A stretch of DNA of 64,000 nucleotides from Ichthyophthirius multifiliis (Eukaryota > Ciliophora > Oligohymenophorea > Hymenostomatida). This document shows positions 30,341 to 45,425 of the stretch, piece after piece. Each line of letters begins with the position of its first letter. Position 1 is the first letter of the stretch. The notes beneath the pieces were generated by a model, which saw only the letters and a program-made list of their open reading frames with translations, was not told where the DNA came from and did no database searches. The position numbers and the translations under genes are program-made. Location of the stretch: the NCBI RefSeq assembly GCF_000220395.1, contig NW_004086894.1:1193-65192 (forward strand). Direction: 5' to 3'.

Positions 30341-32246
30341 TTTTATATATATATTTAATTTATATATTATATTGTATATTTTTACCTAAAGGAATACACA
30401 TAATAATTTTTTTAAGAAGCAATTAAACTTAATTTAAAGTTTCTGCTCCTATAGCTAAGCAATTAAATAATTTTGTATTTTTTATAGTATGAAAAACTTT
30501 AAAAATTCTATTTAATTTACTCAACTTTATTAATTTTGTAGTTTTTGCTGATTTAGCGCTTTTTAGAAATCTGAAAACTTCATTTAAAATATTACTTGAT
30601 AAAGATACAATTATCATTGCAAAATCAAAGCAATTCCAATTATCTTGAAAGTATTTTTCAATTCCAAAACCCACAATTTTAAGTACGAATTCAAAAATAT
30701 AAAAATAACCCAAAAAAGAGTCTATATCATCATAAATTTATTCATTTTAAAATTAAGATATAATCAAAACAGTGCAGTTAACTGCTAAAACTACAAACAT
30801 CAAAGACTCAAATATATAATTTTTCACGTATTTTTTTAAATGTAATTTTTTATTTAAAATTTTCCTAAATAAACCCCAATATTTATTATTTCTAAACATT
30901 GGAATTCTGAAATTATCATTACTTTCAAAAATATCTATTATATTAAAAAATTAATCCAAAGAAATAAATTTTTAATCATTAATATCTAAATGTAAATAAA
31001 GACTTTTTATTCTTCTAATATAATTCTTTTTATGTAAATAAATTGCACTCATAAATAAAAAAAATGTATTATAATCAATAGTTTTTTTACTATGATTCAA
31101 ATAAATATATATATATATATATATTTATATATATTTTATTTATATTTTTATATATTTATTTATATTTTTTATAATTAATCATATTTATATATATTTATAT
31201 TCTTATATTTTATATTCTTTTTATTAAAATTACTCTTAAAAATCTAAAGATATAAAACAAGCTAACAAAGCTTCCCTTTATTTTATTCTATCCATTATAA
31301 CTGTTTTTCTTCTGTTTACCTTTTATAATAAATATATTTTAATTTATATTTTTATATATAAAATAAAAATACTCTAAATGCTTCAAATACAACAGCAACT
31401 GGAATAGGTATAAAAATAAATAAGTATAATATCAAATATATGATAAAATAAATTATGTAAATCTATGATTAAGCTTATAAAGATTTAAATAAAATATGAA
31501 TATAATATTTACAAATAGAAGGTATAATGCATTCTGGATATCCATCAAAACTAATTAACGAATAAAGTATATTCGAAGCTGTTAAAACATTATCGAAATT
31601 ACTTTAAAAAGGATCATAATTAAATGCTCCATCTAAATCTCCAACAAACTTCCATCCAATAATCGAGAAAATTAAAGTATTAAAAAGTAAAAATAAAAAT
31701 AACTAAAAAATCTATCGAATAGATTCAATTATACTTTTAAAAGATCTTCTTAATTCCTTTGAATAAAATAGTACTAAAACTTATTTTTTATTAAATAAAT
31801 TAAGAAAATATATAAAAATTAAATACACGGTCTTATATATCTAGCAAATCTAAGAGATGTAAACTTCGAATAATAATAAATAAAATCAATTATTAAAATT
31901 GTAATAAATAAAAAACGCCATAAAAGTTTTTTATTAGAAAAAAATTAATAATTAAAACTTTATAGATAATTATGAAGATTATGTATAATTTCCATTGTTA
32001 TATCAACTAAGAATAAAATTAATGATAATATTTCACTAATTTTATAGGAATATATTTTTTAATTATTAATATCATATTAATTAGCTGGTTCAAAAAAAGA
32101 CAATAAAGGATAAGCTAAAGATAAAAGAAAAAGAATATAATTCCAAACAAAATTAATTTAAATATAATATATAAATACAGCAAATTTATACCTAGAATCT
32201 AATATTTTAATATATATTAAAAATATATAAATAATTATGTAAATAT

Positions 32247-32279
<33 letters not shown>

Positions 32280-32854
32280 AATATAATTATTTATAAAAAT
32301 ATATTTACTTTCTATATCATTCCTTACAGGTCTTAAATTTAAAGCATCATGTAAATGTCTAACTGCTTTTTAAAATCTTAAGTTTTTATCTAAATCTTAT
32401 AAAGATTAATATAATTATTTCATTTTATTTTTGTTCTATAAAAAAAAATATAAAATTATTTGATTTATCTAATAAACAATTATACATTTTCTTTTTATTT
32501 TTATTATTTTAATTTTTATTTATCATTATTTTCTTAATTTATTTTTAATATAGTTAATTCCTTTTATTAGATTCTACTTTTATAAGTATTTTTATAAAAA
32601 CCTCTTACTTTCGTTCTTTATTTTTAGTATTTACTTTTTTAACTAATAATACTTTTTTATTAATTATTTTAATATTTTAGGCTGTTATTTATAGAATAAT
32701 CATTTGATGTATTTCCTATGCATTTTATTTTAGAAATTCTTTATCTTCTTCGAATTTAATTTTTTAAAAATACTTATTAATTAGATTTTCTTAAATAACT
32801 TTTATCTATTGAAAAACTATATTTGTTTAGTTTATTATTTTATAATTAATTCAT
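27530..32854 (-). CDS. Two-pore-channel-type cation channel with long C-terminal extension
   Basis: Member of the voltage-gated cation channel superfamily with two six-helix repeats. The start chosen is Met at 32854. After a Lys/Gln-rich cytosolic N-terminus, repeat I runs through FAVFIYYIQINFVWNYILF (S1) to RQIFQLFLFLLFNTLIFSII (S5) and the pore region NILYSLISFDGYPECIIP. Repeat II has S2-S3 with KYFQDNWNCFDFAMIIVS and an S4 with spaced Lys (KSAKTTKLIKLSKLNRIFK). Its S5 contains FYLYAFWGMETF, and the pore helix NFQNSLLVLFQVMVQSNW resembles the second filter of TPC channels. These conduct Na+ or Ca2+ in endolysosomal membranes. The remaining C-terminal part (below about 29900) is a long helical, Lys/Gln-rich region with no domain I know; it may conceivably be a separate gene, although the reading stays open across introns. 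Confidence 0.75.
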
Positions 32855-33162
32855 TTTTAAATAAAATTAATATAATATTTAGATAAATAAAATTTTACTT
32901 TTATTAAAAAAATATATATTTTTAATTAAAATTTAAATATTTAACAATTAAAATATATTCTTAAAAAATTATATTTAAATATATATATATATATTTATAT
33001 ACATATATATACTATAATTTAATATTTATTACTTTAATAAATATATTAATAATATATATTATTTAATCTTATAATATTTTAAATTTTATTACTATACACA
33101 TATTATATTTTTTATTTATTCATTATTATAAATTAAAAAAATATTTTTTTATTTTTTATTTA
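32855..33162. other. AT-rich intergenic DNA
   Basis: Between two minus-strand genes; A/T-only low complexity with no coding signal. Confidence 0.5.
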
Positions 33163-34292
33163 TCATTCTTTTATAAAATTAAAAGGAAAATATCCAATAT
33201 TACCATTTAAATATCCTATCCACCATCCATTTCTAGTTTTATTTATAACTTAAATTTTGTCTCCTTTTTTAAAGTTTAAATCTTTTTCCTTTATATTATT
33301 TCTATAAATAATATAACATATAAATATATACCTTTTAGGCTTTATAATCATATAATGCCGTTACAAAAACATTATTACTAATATTATACTATCCTTAATT
33401 TTTTTATTCACTAAAAGGTATTGTTTTTATATCGTTTTCTGTATTTTTAGTATTGTTATCATTATTTATTATTTTTACTTTTAATTCTAAATTATTTTAT
33501 TCTTGCTTGATATTCTCTTTATATGCCTCTTTATTATTTTTTTATTCTTAATTTATTATTTCATCTTTATATTCTTATTTCTTTATTTATTTATTATTAT
33601 TATTTTATTATAAATTTTTCATTTATTGTTTGTTATTTTTATCTATATTAATTTATTAAACTAAAATATTAAAATATATAATATTTAAACCTTATTCTTA
33701 TACTAAAAAATTTAATTAGTTTTCATTTTTTTTTATTCCACTTTCAAATGAAAGTTATTTTTCTACATTTAAATCATTAGTTTAAAAACAAATATTTGTA
33801 TTAATATAATTTTTAATATTATTTTCAATTTCGGTTAAATTACCATTACATATAACTTTTAAATTATCAAATTATAAATAATTAAGTTCATTACAATCTT
33901 AAGTAAATATAGATTAATTTTTTAAAAAATTAACTAATTCATTCATTTTATTTTAAATATTTTCCAAATCACATTAACTAAAATTATTTTAATCATTATT
34001 AGATACTAAAAATTTATATGTCTAACATATCCAATTAATAATAGTTTAAAAAAACTTTTAGTTTGTAATTTTTACTTAAGATATTTTTTCTTTAAAATAA
34101 AGTAAATCATTTTAATATTTTATTTAGGATTGTTTACTTTCATTTTGTAATTCTGTATTTTATTTTTTTATCAAATTTATTTAAATTTAGAATATTTAAA
34201 TATTAGATTAAAGTTATTTAATTTACTCTTATTAAAAAATAAATTAATATTGAATAAAATTTTAAAAAAATATATAAAAATATATATATATT

Positions 34293-34323
<31 letters not shown>

Positions 34324-34962
34324 GTTTATATATATTTATATATATAAATTTTTGTATTTATTAATATTTACCTTTTAATCTTTTGATTTCATTTTTTAAA
34401 ATGTCTTTTTATTTATCTTACTCTAGGATATTTTCAATTATATTATTAGCCATTTTTGCTGAATATATATCAAAATCATTATATTCATTATTTATATCTC
34501 TTTAAATTATAGGGCTTTATAAATTTTATTCAAATAATTTATATCTTTTTTATTTTTCATTTAAAGGAGTTTTTAATATATTATTATTAAAATTTGAATG
34601 TGTTTAAATTTTATCTTTTTATTCAATTGTTTTAATATTTTTTTTTTTATGATTTTCTAATTTTTAATTTTAATTATTATAAACATGTTATTTTTAGTTT
34701 TAGTGTTAAGTAATGTTATTTATTTTCTAATTTAATTAATTTAGTTTTGTTTAGTTTTATTTTTTATTAATTCTAATATCATTTTTTATTTATTTTTAAC
34801 TTATAGATCTTTCAGACTTATTCTATCTATATGTATTGATATCAGATAAATTTTAATAAATTGCTTATTTACATTAAATGTTTTCTTTATTTATTTAAGA
34901 AATCGAATTTGATGATTTTTTTATATTCGTTTATGTTAAATTATTTTAATTGATATTATTAA

Positions 34963-34999
<37 letters not shown>

Positions 35000-35137
35000 T
35001 TGTTTTCTTGTTTTTCTATTGTTATTACTTATAGAGCTTTTATTACTTATGTTTACAAAAGAAATATCATTTAATGAAAACCAACCTTATGGCGTTACAT
35101 TTGAACTACTTTTATTTATATCTTTAGATTTAAACAT
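33163..35137 (-). CDS. Asn/Gln-rich protein with C-terminal SH3 domain
   Basis: Start Met at 35137, TGA at 33163-33165, with introns near 34240-34370 and 33305-33350. The first two thirds are disordered and rich in Asn, Gln, Lys and Ser, with a poly(Asn) run of about ten, followed by coiled-coil-like helices. The C-terminus is a clear SH3 domain: ALYDYKAQKEKDLNFKKGD, the conserved WW pair in NGWWIGYLNGNIGYFP, then FNFI as the last strand. A 45-nt intron splits ALYDYKAQK from EKDLNF. SH3 domains bind proline-rich peptides, so this is probably a scaffold in actin, trafficking or signalling. The N-terminal identity is unknown. Confidence 0.75.
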
Positions 35138-35355
35138 TTTTTTTAAATTATTATTTAACGTATATATTTAAATTATAAATGAAATAAATAATATTCATAA
35201 AAGTTATATATACAATTAAATAAATAATTTTAAGAAGCTTTTTTTAAAAATTGATATAAATGTATTTATTTTTTCTTATAATTTAATATTTTATAATATT
35301 TTTTTTAATTTTATTATATTTTTAAATATATTTAATAAATATAATTTTTTTAATA

Positions 35356-35403
<48 letters not shown>

Positions 35404-35420
35404 TCAATAATTTTTTAAAA

Positions 35421-35842
35421 ATGAATTTTTGTCCATTATGTGCAAATGCCCTATTAATATAAAATGTATCAGGAGATTATTAATTTTCATGCAGAACATG
35501 TACATATTTCTATCCATTATTATTAAAAAAGGAGATTATTTATACTTCCAAAATGATGAAAGATGATACTATACACGATATTTCATTATAAAAAGAAGCA
35601 CTTTAAACAGATAAAGAAAGTAAAATATATAAAATAAAAATTTAATTACATACATTTTCATTAATTATATTTAAAATATACTAATTTAATATTTTTATTA
35701 AAAAATAAATAAAGTGATTTGCTAAGCATGTGAGAAAAGAGGAGCTTATATAAGATTAGAATAAGACAGAAGTTTAGATGAAGGATAAACTCATCATTAT
35801 GAATGCATGCATTGTGCCCATAAATGGAAAGATATGGGCTGA
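35421..35842 (+). CDS. POLR3K: RNA polymerase III subunit C11 (RPC11/POLR3K)
   Basis: Exons 35421-35619 and 35715-35842; 108 residues, the same as the human protein. The N-terminal zinc ribbon shows FCPLC..SCRTC. The C-terminal TFIIS-like ribbon shows CQAC..CMHC around the acidic loop RSLDE (RSADE in human), followed by the conserved HKW near the end. This subunit supplies RNA-cleavage activity and helps termination and reinitiation by RNA polymerase III in the nucleus. Both zinc sites and the catalytic Asp-Glu are intact. The identification rests on length, both ribbons and the acidic loop. Confidence 0.93.
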
Positions 35843-36305
35843 ATTTATTTAAAATATTAAATATAAAATTAATTTATAATTATTTTTGTTAAAAAAAAAA
35901 AATATAAGATTTTTTATTTTTTGCGACATAATAATTACTTACATATAAAAAATTTCTTTTCTATTTAATTATTATTTTTGTTTTACAAAAAAATGTTATA
36001 AATAATCTTTATATCTTTGAATAAAAATTATATATTGCGCTTATAATAATTAAAACAAAATATTACATTCATATATATATATATATTCTAATAGACTATA
36101 TGCTAATAATTAATATATTTTTTTCGAATTTAATGAAAAAAGAATAAATAGAAATGTCAAAAAAAAAAAAGGGGGATATAAAATTAAAATTTTATTTTAA
36201 AAATATGTAAATAAAATCGATAAAAATTAAAAAAGATAAACTTAAATAAAAATAATTAAAAAAGATATTTCAAAAATTAAAAAATATATATTTATAAAAA
36301 AAAAA
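35843..36305. other. AT-rich convergent intergenic region
   Basis: Between the ends of POLR3K and the MAP kinase gene. A 12-nt A-run followed by GGGGG near 36162-36176 is the only notable feature; no gene. Confidence 0.5.
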
Positions 36306-37547
<1,242 letters not shown>

Positions 37548-38124
37548 TTTTATTAATTTATAGTTATTTTTTTTTTATTAATTTTTTAGATTTCAATTTA
37601 TTTTAATTATATTAAATTCTGTTTTTATACTTTTTTTCTCTATTTTTTCTTTTTTAGTAAATATTATTATTACATTGATTTTTAATATTTTAAGTCGATA
37701 ACTTTTTTATAATTTTATACAAAAAATTTTTAGTTGCTTATTGAAATTAATTATATGGCTTAGAATTAATTTAATTTTTCAAAAGATGTAACAAATATTA
37801 ATATTTTTAAAAATAATTTTATAAATAAATGTACAAAAAATGCAATTTTTTTATATAAATCAAAATTAAAATTCATTATAATTTTATAATTATAAAAATA
37901 AAAAATAATTAAAATTATATATTGAGAATTAAAATAAAAATTCGAAAAAAAAAATTAAAAAGGTATAAATACTTATAGAGATAAAAAAATATTTTAAATA
38001 ATTAAATAAAAAATAATTTAAATTAAAATAGAAAAGTAAAAAATTCATTTATTTTAAAAATAATTATTATTGACAAATAATATTAATAATAAGAAAATTA
38101 TAAAATAAATACAATGCTTTATAA
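37548..38124. other. AT-rich intergenic DNA upstream of the MAP kinase gene
   Basis: Probably contains the MAP kinase promoter; no motif recognised and no coding frame. Confidence 0.5.
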
Positions 38125-38310
38125 TCAATTATTATTTTAATCAATATAATTTTATTATTATTTATTAAATTAACATAACTAAGTTACTTCATCATTTAAT
38201 ATACTATTAGTATCAGAAATTTTTAAATTAGAAAAATCTTTATTATAAATTTAATTTCTTATAATTAAAAAAAATCTAAAATATTTCTAAAAATAAATAT
38301 AATATAAATA

Positions 38311-38349
<39 letters not shown>

Positions 38350-40392
38350 TATAAAATAATAATAAAAATATTTAAATTTATTACAAAATATATAATAAAA
38401 TTAAAAATAAAAATATGTATATAAAATTATTATTTAAAATATATATTTATATTAAATTATATATATATATTTATTTAATTATTTTTTTTATTTTATATCA
38501 ATCTATATATATATATTTTTTATATTAATATTTATTTTTAAATATTTACTTAGTTTTTATAAAGAATTTTTTAATAAGAAATTTTTTTGATTTTTGTTTA
38601 AATTTCTTTATATTTATATTTTTAAAATTTTTGATTTATTATTTTTTAGTAATCATTAGGAAAATTTATGAATATTTATTCCATTTATATATCTTTTTTT
38701 TTTACTGATTTTATTGCTTATTTTATATTATTTGCAATAAATGCATTATCGAAGTTAATAATATTTATTTCTTGACAAATACATAAAATTAATTCTATAT
38801 TTGATATATAATTATTATATAATTTATAATAAATAAAATATATTTTTTTTTTAATAAATAAAAAATATTTTTATTTTATTTTTTTATTATATATATTTTA
38901 TTTTATTTTTTTTAAATATAAGAAATATATTTTTACAATTTTTCAATTCACTTTCTTCAATGTAAAAAAACTCATGATTATAAGGAATCAAATTATATAT
39001 AATTGGTTAGTCATTATCTTTAAAAGAATGAATAACAATATTATTCATTCCAAGAGTAAATTCCGCTTATATAACTTTTTAATTTACAACTAATGTAGTT
39101 TAATAAGACAAAATAGCCTTAGCAGGAATAATATTGTCACTTTTTATTAATTAAATATGTGTTTATTTTACTCCTAACTTAAATTTAAAATGTTCTTTAA
39201 TTATTTATTCATCTCTATTTTATATATTAGGATTAAAAATTTATTGATTTATAATTTTTTCTTTTATATTTTAATTTAATAAATTAAATATATTGACAAT
39301 TAAATCTCTTTGAAAACCATATTTTGCCTTAAACTTAATATTCTTATTTTATATATTTACATAAAACTCATTTTCTTTAAATCCATTATTTGCACTCTAA
39401 TATAAATATATATATAAAAAAAATATATATATAAGTAATATTTTTACAAAAATAGTAATAAAATGTAAAGTTTAGATAGCTTTTCCATCATGCATCTCAA
39501 CATATAATAATTTAATAAAATTAAAAATCAAGATAATAGACTATAAAATATAAATATGTAAATTTTAAATAAAAAATACGTATTTTTATGATCCTTAAAA
39601 TTTATATACTTCAAAAGATGAAAAAGGATAAATTCGTAAATCTATTGATTATAATATTAAATATTAATATATATATATATAAATAATATATATATATAAA
39701 TATATATATATATTAATAATATAAAAACATTAAATTATTAAAATAAAAAAAATATTTTTAATTTTATTTTTACTTTATTTTTTTAACAAAATTCATAATC
39801 TGGTGCTTAATTGATTAAAGTTCTTATTTAAAATATATAGAAATATAAATCTAACTTCTTTATTTATAATATAAATATTATCAAATTTTTATTATTATTT
39901 AAATTTAAAATATAATATAATATATATATATATTTATATATTTATATATTATTTTATATTTTTTTTTACTTTCTTATCATTTAAAACACTTTCAGCTTAT
40001 TTTATTTTACATTAAATTTATTCTTCTTATTCAAATTTAACTATACTATTTTTATTAAAGCCTGATTCATAATTATCATTTTTAAATAAAATATTACTAT
40101 TAAATATAAATTAATCATCTTTCGTTTTACTTGTTATATCTTAATAATATTTATTTTCAATATAATCTTTGGGAAAACTTATTTTATTTTAATTATATTT
40201 TTAAAAAGCCCTATTTTTTATATTTTATATAAGAATTATAAAAAACACCAACCTCATTAATTAATCTTGAGAAGCATCCATACAAACTTGAAATATATAA
40301 AAAGAACCAAAAGGATCAAATTGTTTTGAAATCATTAGTTTTTGATAATCTTTACATAATATAGACTAATTATTATTTTTATCTAAAATCAT
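38125..40392 (-). CDS. Unrecognised multi-exon protein
   Basis: Not recognised. The proposed start is Met at 40392 (MILDKNNNQSILCKDYQ..) and the last TGA is at 38125-38127. Introns are inferred near 40215-40257, 39790-39975, 39640-39770, 39410-39455 and a long one at about 38290-38550 containing a (TAA/ATT)n microsatellite. Readable segments include FGSFYIFQVCMDASQ, SFPKDYIENKYY, DGKAIQTLHFITIF, a beta-rich stretch (AKAILSYQTTLVVNQKV, EFTLGMNNIVIHSF) and a Lys-rich helical tail. The beta-rich part suggests an immunoglobulin- or appendage-like fold, but I have no specific match. Exon limits are approximate. Confidence 0.5.
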
Positions 40393-40519
40393 TAAAAAAA
40401 ACTAAAAAATCAATAAAAGCAAAAGTTTATTAATGTATTTAATATTAGAAATATTTCAAATAAATAATTTTAATAAATATAAAAAAAAACAAAATATATA
40501 TAAAAAGTAAATTGTATAT

Positions 40520-41290
40520 TTAAAAAAAATTAATACTCAAAATTTTACATAATATAAGAACATTACAATAAATAATCTTAGAATAACAAATTTTTTGTCA
40601 ATCTTAAATAGTTTAACGACTATGCTTAAATCATAAAATTAACAAAATAATACTGAAATTCTTGAACCATTATATACTTCTTATTGCTATAAAATATATA
40701 TAAACAACAGAGAAATAACAGACTAGTAATTAATTTATTGGATACAAGTAAAGTCAAAAAAGTCCTATCATATTTTTTTTAAGATAATTATATAAAGTCC
40801 CATGCGTTATAAAATTATTGAACAAATTAAAAATTATATAAAATAAATAAATATTAATAAAATAAAAAGAGATTATGAAAAAATCTATTTAATTTTTATA
40901 ATAAAGAAATAAAAAAAACTCTAACTAACATTGAAGAATTTTTATAATTTGATTTTTTATGTAATTTAATTTAAATTATTTTTAATTTGTTAAATGATAA
41001 TGTAAATGTATCTCTTTTACTTTTAAAAAATATAAAAGAATTTTAAATATTATCAAAATTGATGTTTATAATTTAAAAACTATAATAACTTAAAGGCTTG
41101 ATAAAAAAAGACAAAGCTTTTGAATTATACTTTTATAAAACAAAATAAAATTTATTTAAAAAAAATTTACTAATATTAATTTGTTTCTATAAAATTTAAA
41201 GTAAAAAAAAAATATTAGTATAAAATTTAACTATTTATTATTTTATTAAGTAATTTGCCGAATATTGTAATTAAAATATTATTATGTAAA
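40520..41290 (+). pseudogene. Orphan coding-like tract, possibly an unrecognised or decayed gene
   Basis: Plus-strand sequence with varied codons. One frame (about 40530-41060) is open through LEPLYTSYCYKIYINNREI and QSPMRYKIIEQIKNYI. A second frame (about 40920-41290) reads NIEEFLQFDFLCNLIQIIF and KGLIKKDKAFELYFYKTKQN. No convincing start codon, intron or family match links them. It may be a real gene with missed introns, a degraded copy, or chance openness in a genome where TGA is rare. Confidence 0.3.
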
Positions 41291-41319
41291 TGAAATTTAT
41301 ATATTTAATAACAAATAGA

Positions 41320-41373
<54 letters not shown>

Positions 41374-41541
41374 TTCATTTATATTTTATTTATATTTTTA
41401 TTATTAATATTTTATTATATATTTGTATTTATTTTGTTAAATTTTATATATATTTTTACATACATTAAAATTATTTTAATTTTTTAAATAATTGTTTCTT
41501 AAGTACAATAAAAATCTAGTAAAAATATCTTAAATTTTTTT

Positions 41542-41885
41542 TCATTAATATAAATTATTGTTTGATTATTTATTTTTCTATTATAATTCCCTTACTTTTT
41601 TTTATATTTGTATTCTCTCTTCTGCTTCTTTTTCTAATGTATCTAAATCATCACTCCTTAGTCTATACATGATAAAAAGGACAACACCTGTAAACCATCC
41701 TGCGTATGCCATAAAATAACCGAAATGTTTTAATCTTAATAATCTACTTTACATTCTTATTTCAGGATCTAACTTAAACCTTTTATAATATATTTTTTTT
41801 TTAAAAAAAAAAATTATATGTTAATAATTATATAATTTTTTTACTCTTAAAAATATTATTCTCTTGTTTGAATTGGTCCACTCAT
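41542..41885 (-). CDS. Small single-pass membrane protein
   Basis: Exons (minus) 41885-41845 and 41779-41542, 92 residues. It starts MSGPIQTREQYFQEFKLDPE, then a basic segment (RMQSRLLRLKHF), one membrane span (GYFMAYAGWFTGVVLFIMY) and a charged coiled-coil tail (DDLDTLEKEAEERIQIQKK). The intron is 65 nt. Not recognised; the layout suits a small mitochondrial inner-membrane assembly or complex subunit, but that is inference. Its G/C content is visibly higher than the flanks, supporting coding status. Confidence 0.65.
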
Positions 41886-42605
41886 GTTAACTGTTTTTTT
41901 TTACATTATTCTATTTTTAATTTAATTTAAATTTTAATATTAATAAAAAAATAATTCAATATTAAATGTTTATATTAATTAATGCTATATTTTAATTTTT
42001 TATTACTTTTCCCCTTTAATATTGTGTGTTCGCTCTTTTTGTTCATATTGTTGGTTGGATTTAATTATATTTTAATCAAATTCTTTAATAATATTTTTTA
42101 TTCGATTATACATATATATATAAATATTTTAATTATTTTTGTATTTTAAATATTAAATAAAATTAGTTTGTAAGAAAAAAAAAATATTATTAAAAAAAAT
42201 ATCATTAAAAAAAAAATTACTTATAATTAAAAATGAAATTAACAATTTTAAAAGTAATAAGTAAATAAAATAAAATTATTAAAAATAAATTCTAATAATA
42301 ATAATATTTTCTAATTAATATAAAATTAAAATAATATATATATATATATAAATATAAAAAAATTAATATATAAATATCAAAAAATTAATATAAATTATTA
42401 AAAGAAATATATAATACTAAGTTAAAATAAAAAATATATTAAAAAAATAATTTATATTTATTATTAATTAATTATATAATAAAAATATATAAATAAATTA
42501 ATATTTAAAGTATTAAATTATATTTTGAATATTTTTAATTTAATAAAAAATTATATTATTTTTCAAAATAAATGTTAATAATAAATAAATTAAATACAAA
42601 TAAAA
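41886..42605. other. AT-rich region before assembly gap
   Basis: Upstream of the small membrane protein gene; (TA)n and A-rich runs only, no gene seen. Confidence 0.5.
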
Positions 42606-42625
42606 NNNNNNNNNNNNNNNNNNNN
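42606..42625. other. Assembly gap (20 N)
   Basis: Twenty undefined bases; the true distance and even the linkage between the two sides are not guaranteed by the sequence. Confidence 0.99.
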
Positions 42626-45244
42626 ATTTTTTGTTACTTAGTATATATATTACCTTTTTTAATAATAGCAATTTATTTTATTTTTATATCAATATTTAAA
42701 CTTTGTTTATCTTTTTTTAATAAGCAATAATAATTAATTTAATGATAAAATGCTATATTTATTAATTTATATGCAAAAAAATTGAATAATAAAATACTTA
42801 TATTTACTTTTTTATATAACTATTCATATTTGATCAATTTATATATACTTTAAATTTTATAGAAAGACCTAGAAATATTATAAAATAATAATCTTTCTAG
42901 TTATTTAAAAATAAAAAACATTAAAAATCATAATAAATATAAAAAATCTATATATTTTTTTAATTATATAAAAATCATTTAATTAAAGCATATAAATATT
43001 AAATTTATTATTATTAAATGATATTCTATTTGTAATAACTTAATAATTACAATAAATTTCAGAAAATAAAATTTTTTCATTATTTTTATATTAAATTATA
43101 ATAATTTTTTATTTATCTTTAAATAAAATAATTTTAATAAATTAAAATATTAAAAGTAAACATATATTTTTATAATAAAAAATAAAAATATAAGCATTAA
43201 AATTAATAATAATATAAAAATTATTACATATAATTAGAATAGAAATATATACTTTAATAAAGATGACCTTATTCTTATAAAAATATTTAAAATTAAATAT
43301 ATAAAAATGGTCTTATATACTAAGGTGATTATAAAAAAGAAAGATCAACAGATATTTTTAAAGAAAAAGAAATTTCTAATTTACTTATATTATATAAAGA
43401 CTAAAAAGCTAATAATTATTAAGAGCTTTTATTTTATAAAAAATTGACTTAAGATTCTTTTTAAAATAAAAAAATGAGCATGCAGGAATAGGTATAAATA
43501 AAAAACTATAAACTTATTCACCTAATGCAAAAAAATATCTATTACCGGAAATAAAATTTAAATAGAATTTATTTATTATAGTAAAAATATATAAATAAGA
43601 GAAAGAAACAAATAAAATATAAAATAATTAAAAATTATTTATGACAATTAATTTTAAATAATAAAATGTAAAAAAATAACATATTTCTTATACAAATATA
43701 AAAATAATATCTTATTTTAATAAATTAGATAGATGAAATATAATTAAATAATTTTATTTAATTTAACAAAATAAAAATATTTTGTATATTTTATTTTATT
43801 TTAAATTTTTTTAATTAAGATATGTTATTAAATAAATAAAAAATACTAATATATATACATATAATAAGAAAATTAAAATTAAAATATAAATTAAATTTTT
43901 TTTTTTTTAATATTTCATTATAGAATTTATCTTATTGTTTTACTTATTTACAACAAAATAACATTAAAATAATTTTGTATTATTATACTTTTTTAAATAA
44001 AAATAGCGAAATAGTTAATATAATAATGTAAATAAGAATAAATAAATATATATTGATCGAAAAAATTAAATACGAAAATAATAATTAATAAATTTAATAT
44101 AAATAATAAAAACTGAATATTTATATATCATTACAAATTAATTTTTAATAAATAATAATTTTATATTGTATTTTTTTTATATACTAAATTTTAATATTTG
44201 ATATCATATAATTAATTTATTTCGAATTTATTTTTCTATATAATAATTTTATTTTTTATATTATAATATTGCTTTTTTAATAAACTAATTAATTTAATGC
44301 AACTACATAATACAAATTAATTTATACTATATATATAATTAATTTTATGCAAAATTCTTAGACATTTAAATTAATTGTTATTTATCCGAAATACTTTTGC
44401 AAAATATAGCTTATTGCACAGAATTTTATAATTTATTTATATTATTGTTTTCTAATTTTTTTTGATTATTTTTAAGTTTATAATTTATTTTTACATTAAA
44501 TATTTTAAAAGAAATATAAATTATATTTAAAATATCCAAAATAAATAAATATATTTTTATGTGTAAAATAAAATATATTTCACAACTTACAAATAAAACG
44601 AAAATTTAGATTACGATTCTATTGACAAAATTAGTAAATAAAATATAAATAAAATTAATAATAATTTTTAAACTAAAAATGGCGACACTAATACATTATA
44701 TAAAAATAAAAAATGAATATTTAAATATAAATATAAATAAATTTTGTAATATTATATATAGAATTATATATATAATGACTAAAATAATATTTTAACAGAT
44801 TAAATTATATAGAAAGATAAATATTTAAAATGCAATAATTCATTATTTAGATATAAATATATTGATTTTTTAAAATATGATTTAATAAAAATATAAATTA
44901 AGATATAAAAAAAATAAAAAAAATATACAAATATTTATTAATCTCAGTACTTATATAAAAAATATAACAAAATTTATTAACTAGTTTTTTTTTATAAATT
45001 ATTTTTTAAAATGTTTAATTACAAAAAAATAGATTACTTATATAAAATTCTTAAAATAAAATATAATTACTTTTAATGTATATTATAATACATATTAAAA
45101 ATAAATTTTAAATGCTAATAAAGAAAATATTTTATTTTTTATATAGATATAATATAAAAATGATTAATGATAATAAGATAAAAAATTTGATAAAATAAAT
45201 ATTTAAAAGACAATATTTTAAAAATATAAATAAAAATATATATT

Positions 45245-45291
<47 letters not shown>

Positions 45292-45425
45292 ATATTATAT
45301 ATTAATAATATTTTTTTTTTTTTTTTTTTATCGACATATATTTTTAAATAAATATTTGCTATTATATATAAATTAATATTTTTATTATTTTTATTAAAAA
45401 AAAAATTATTTTTATAAATAAATAT
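42626..45425. other. Gene-poor AT-rich region with one exon-like tract
   Basis: About 2.8 kb with no recognisable gene. The only coding-like stretch is plus-strand 43300-43620, where one frame reads NGLIYQGDYKKERSTDIF and continues through Lys/Gln-rich codons. It faintly resembles a MORN-type repeat but lacks a start and partners. The rest is A/T runs with a (TA)n block near 45244-45300. Confidence 0.45.
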
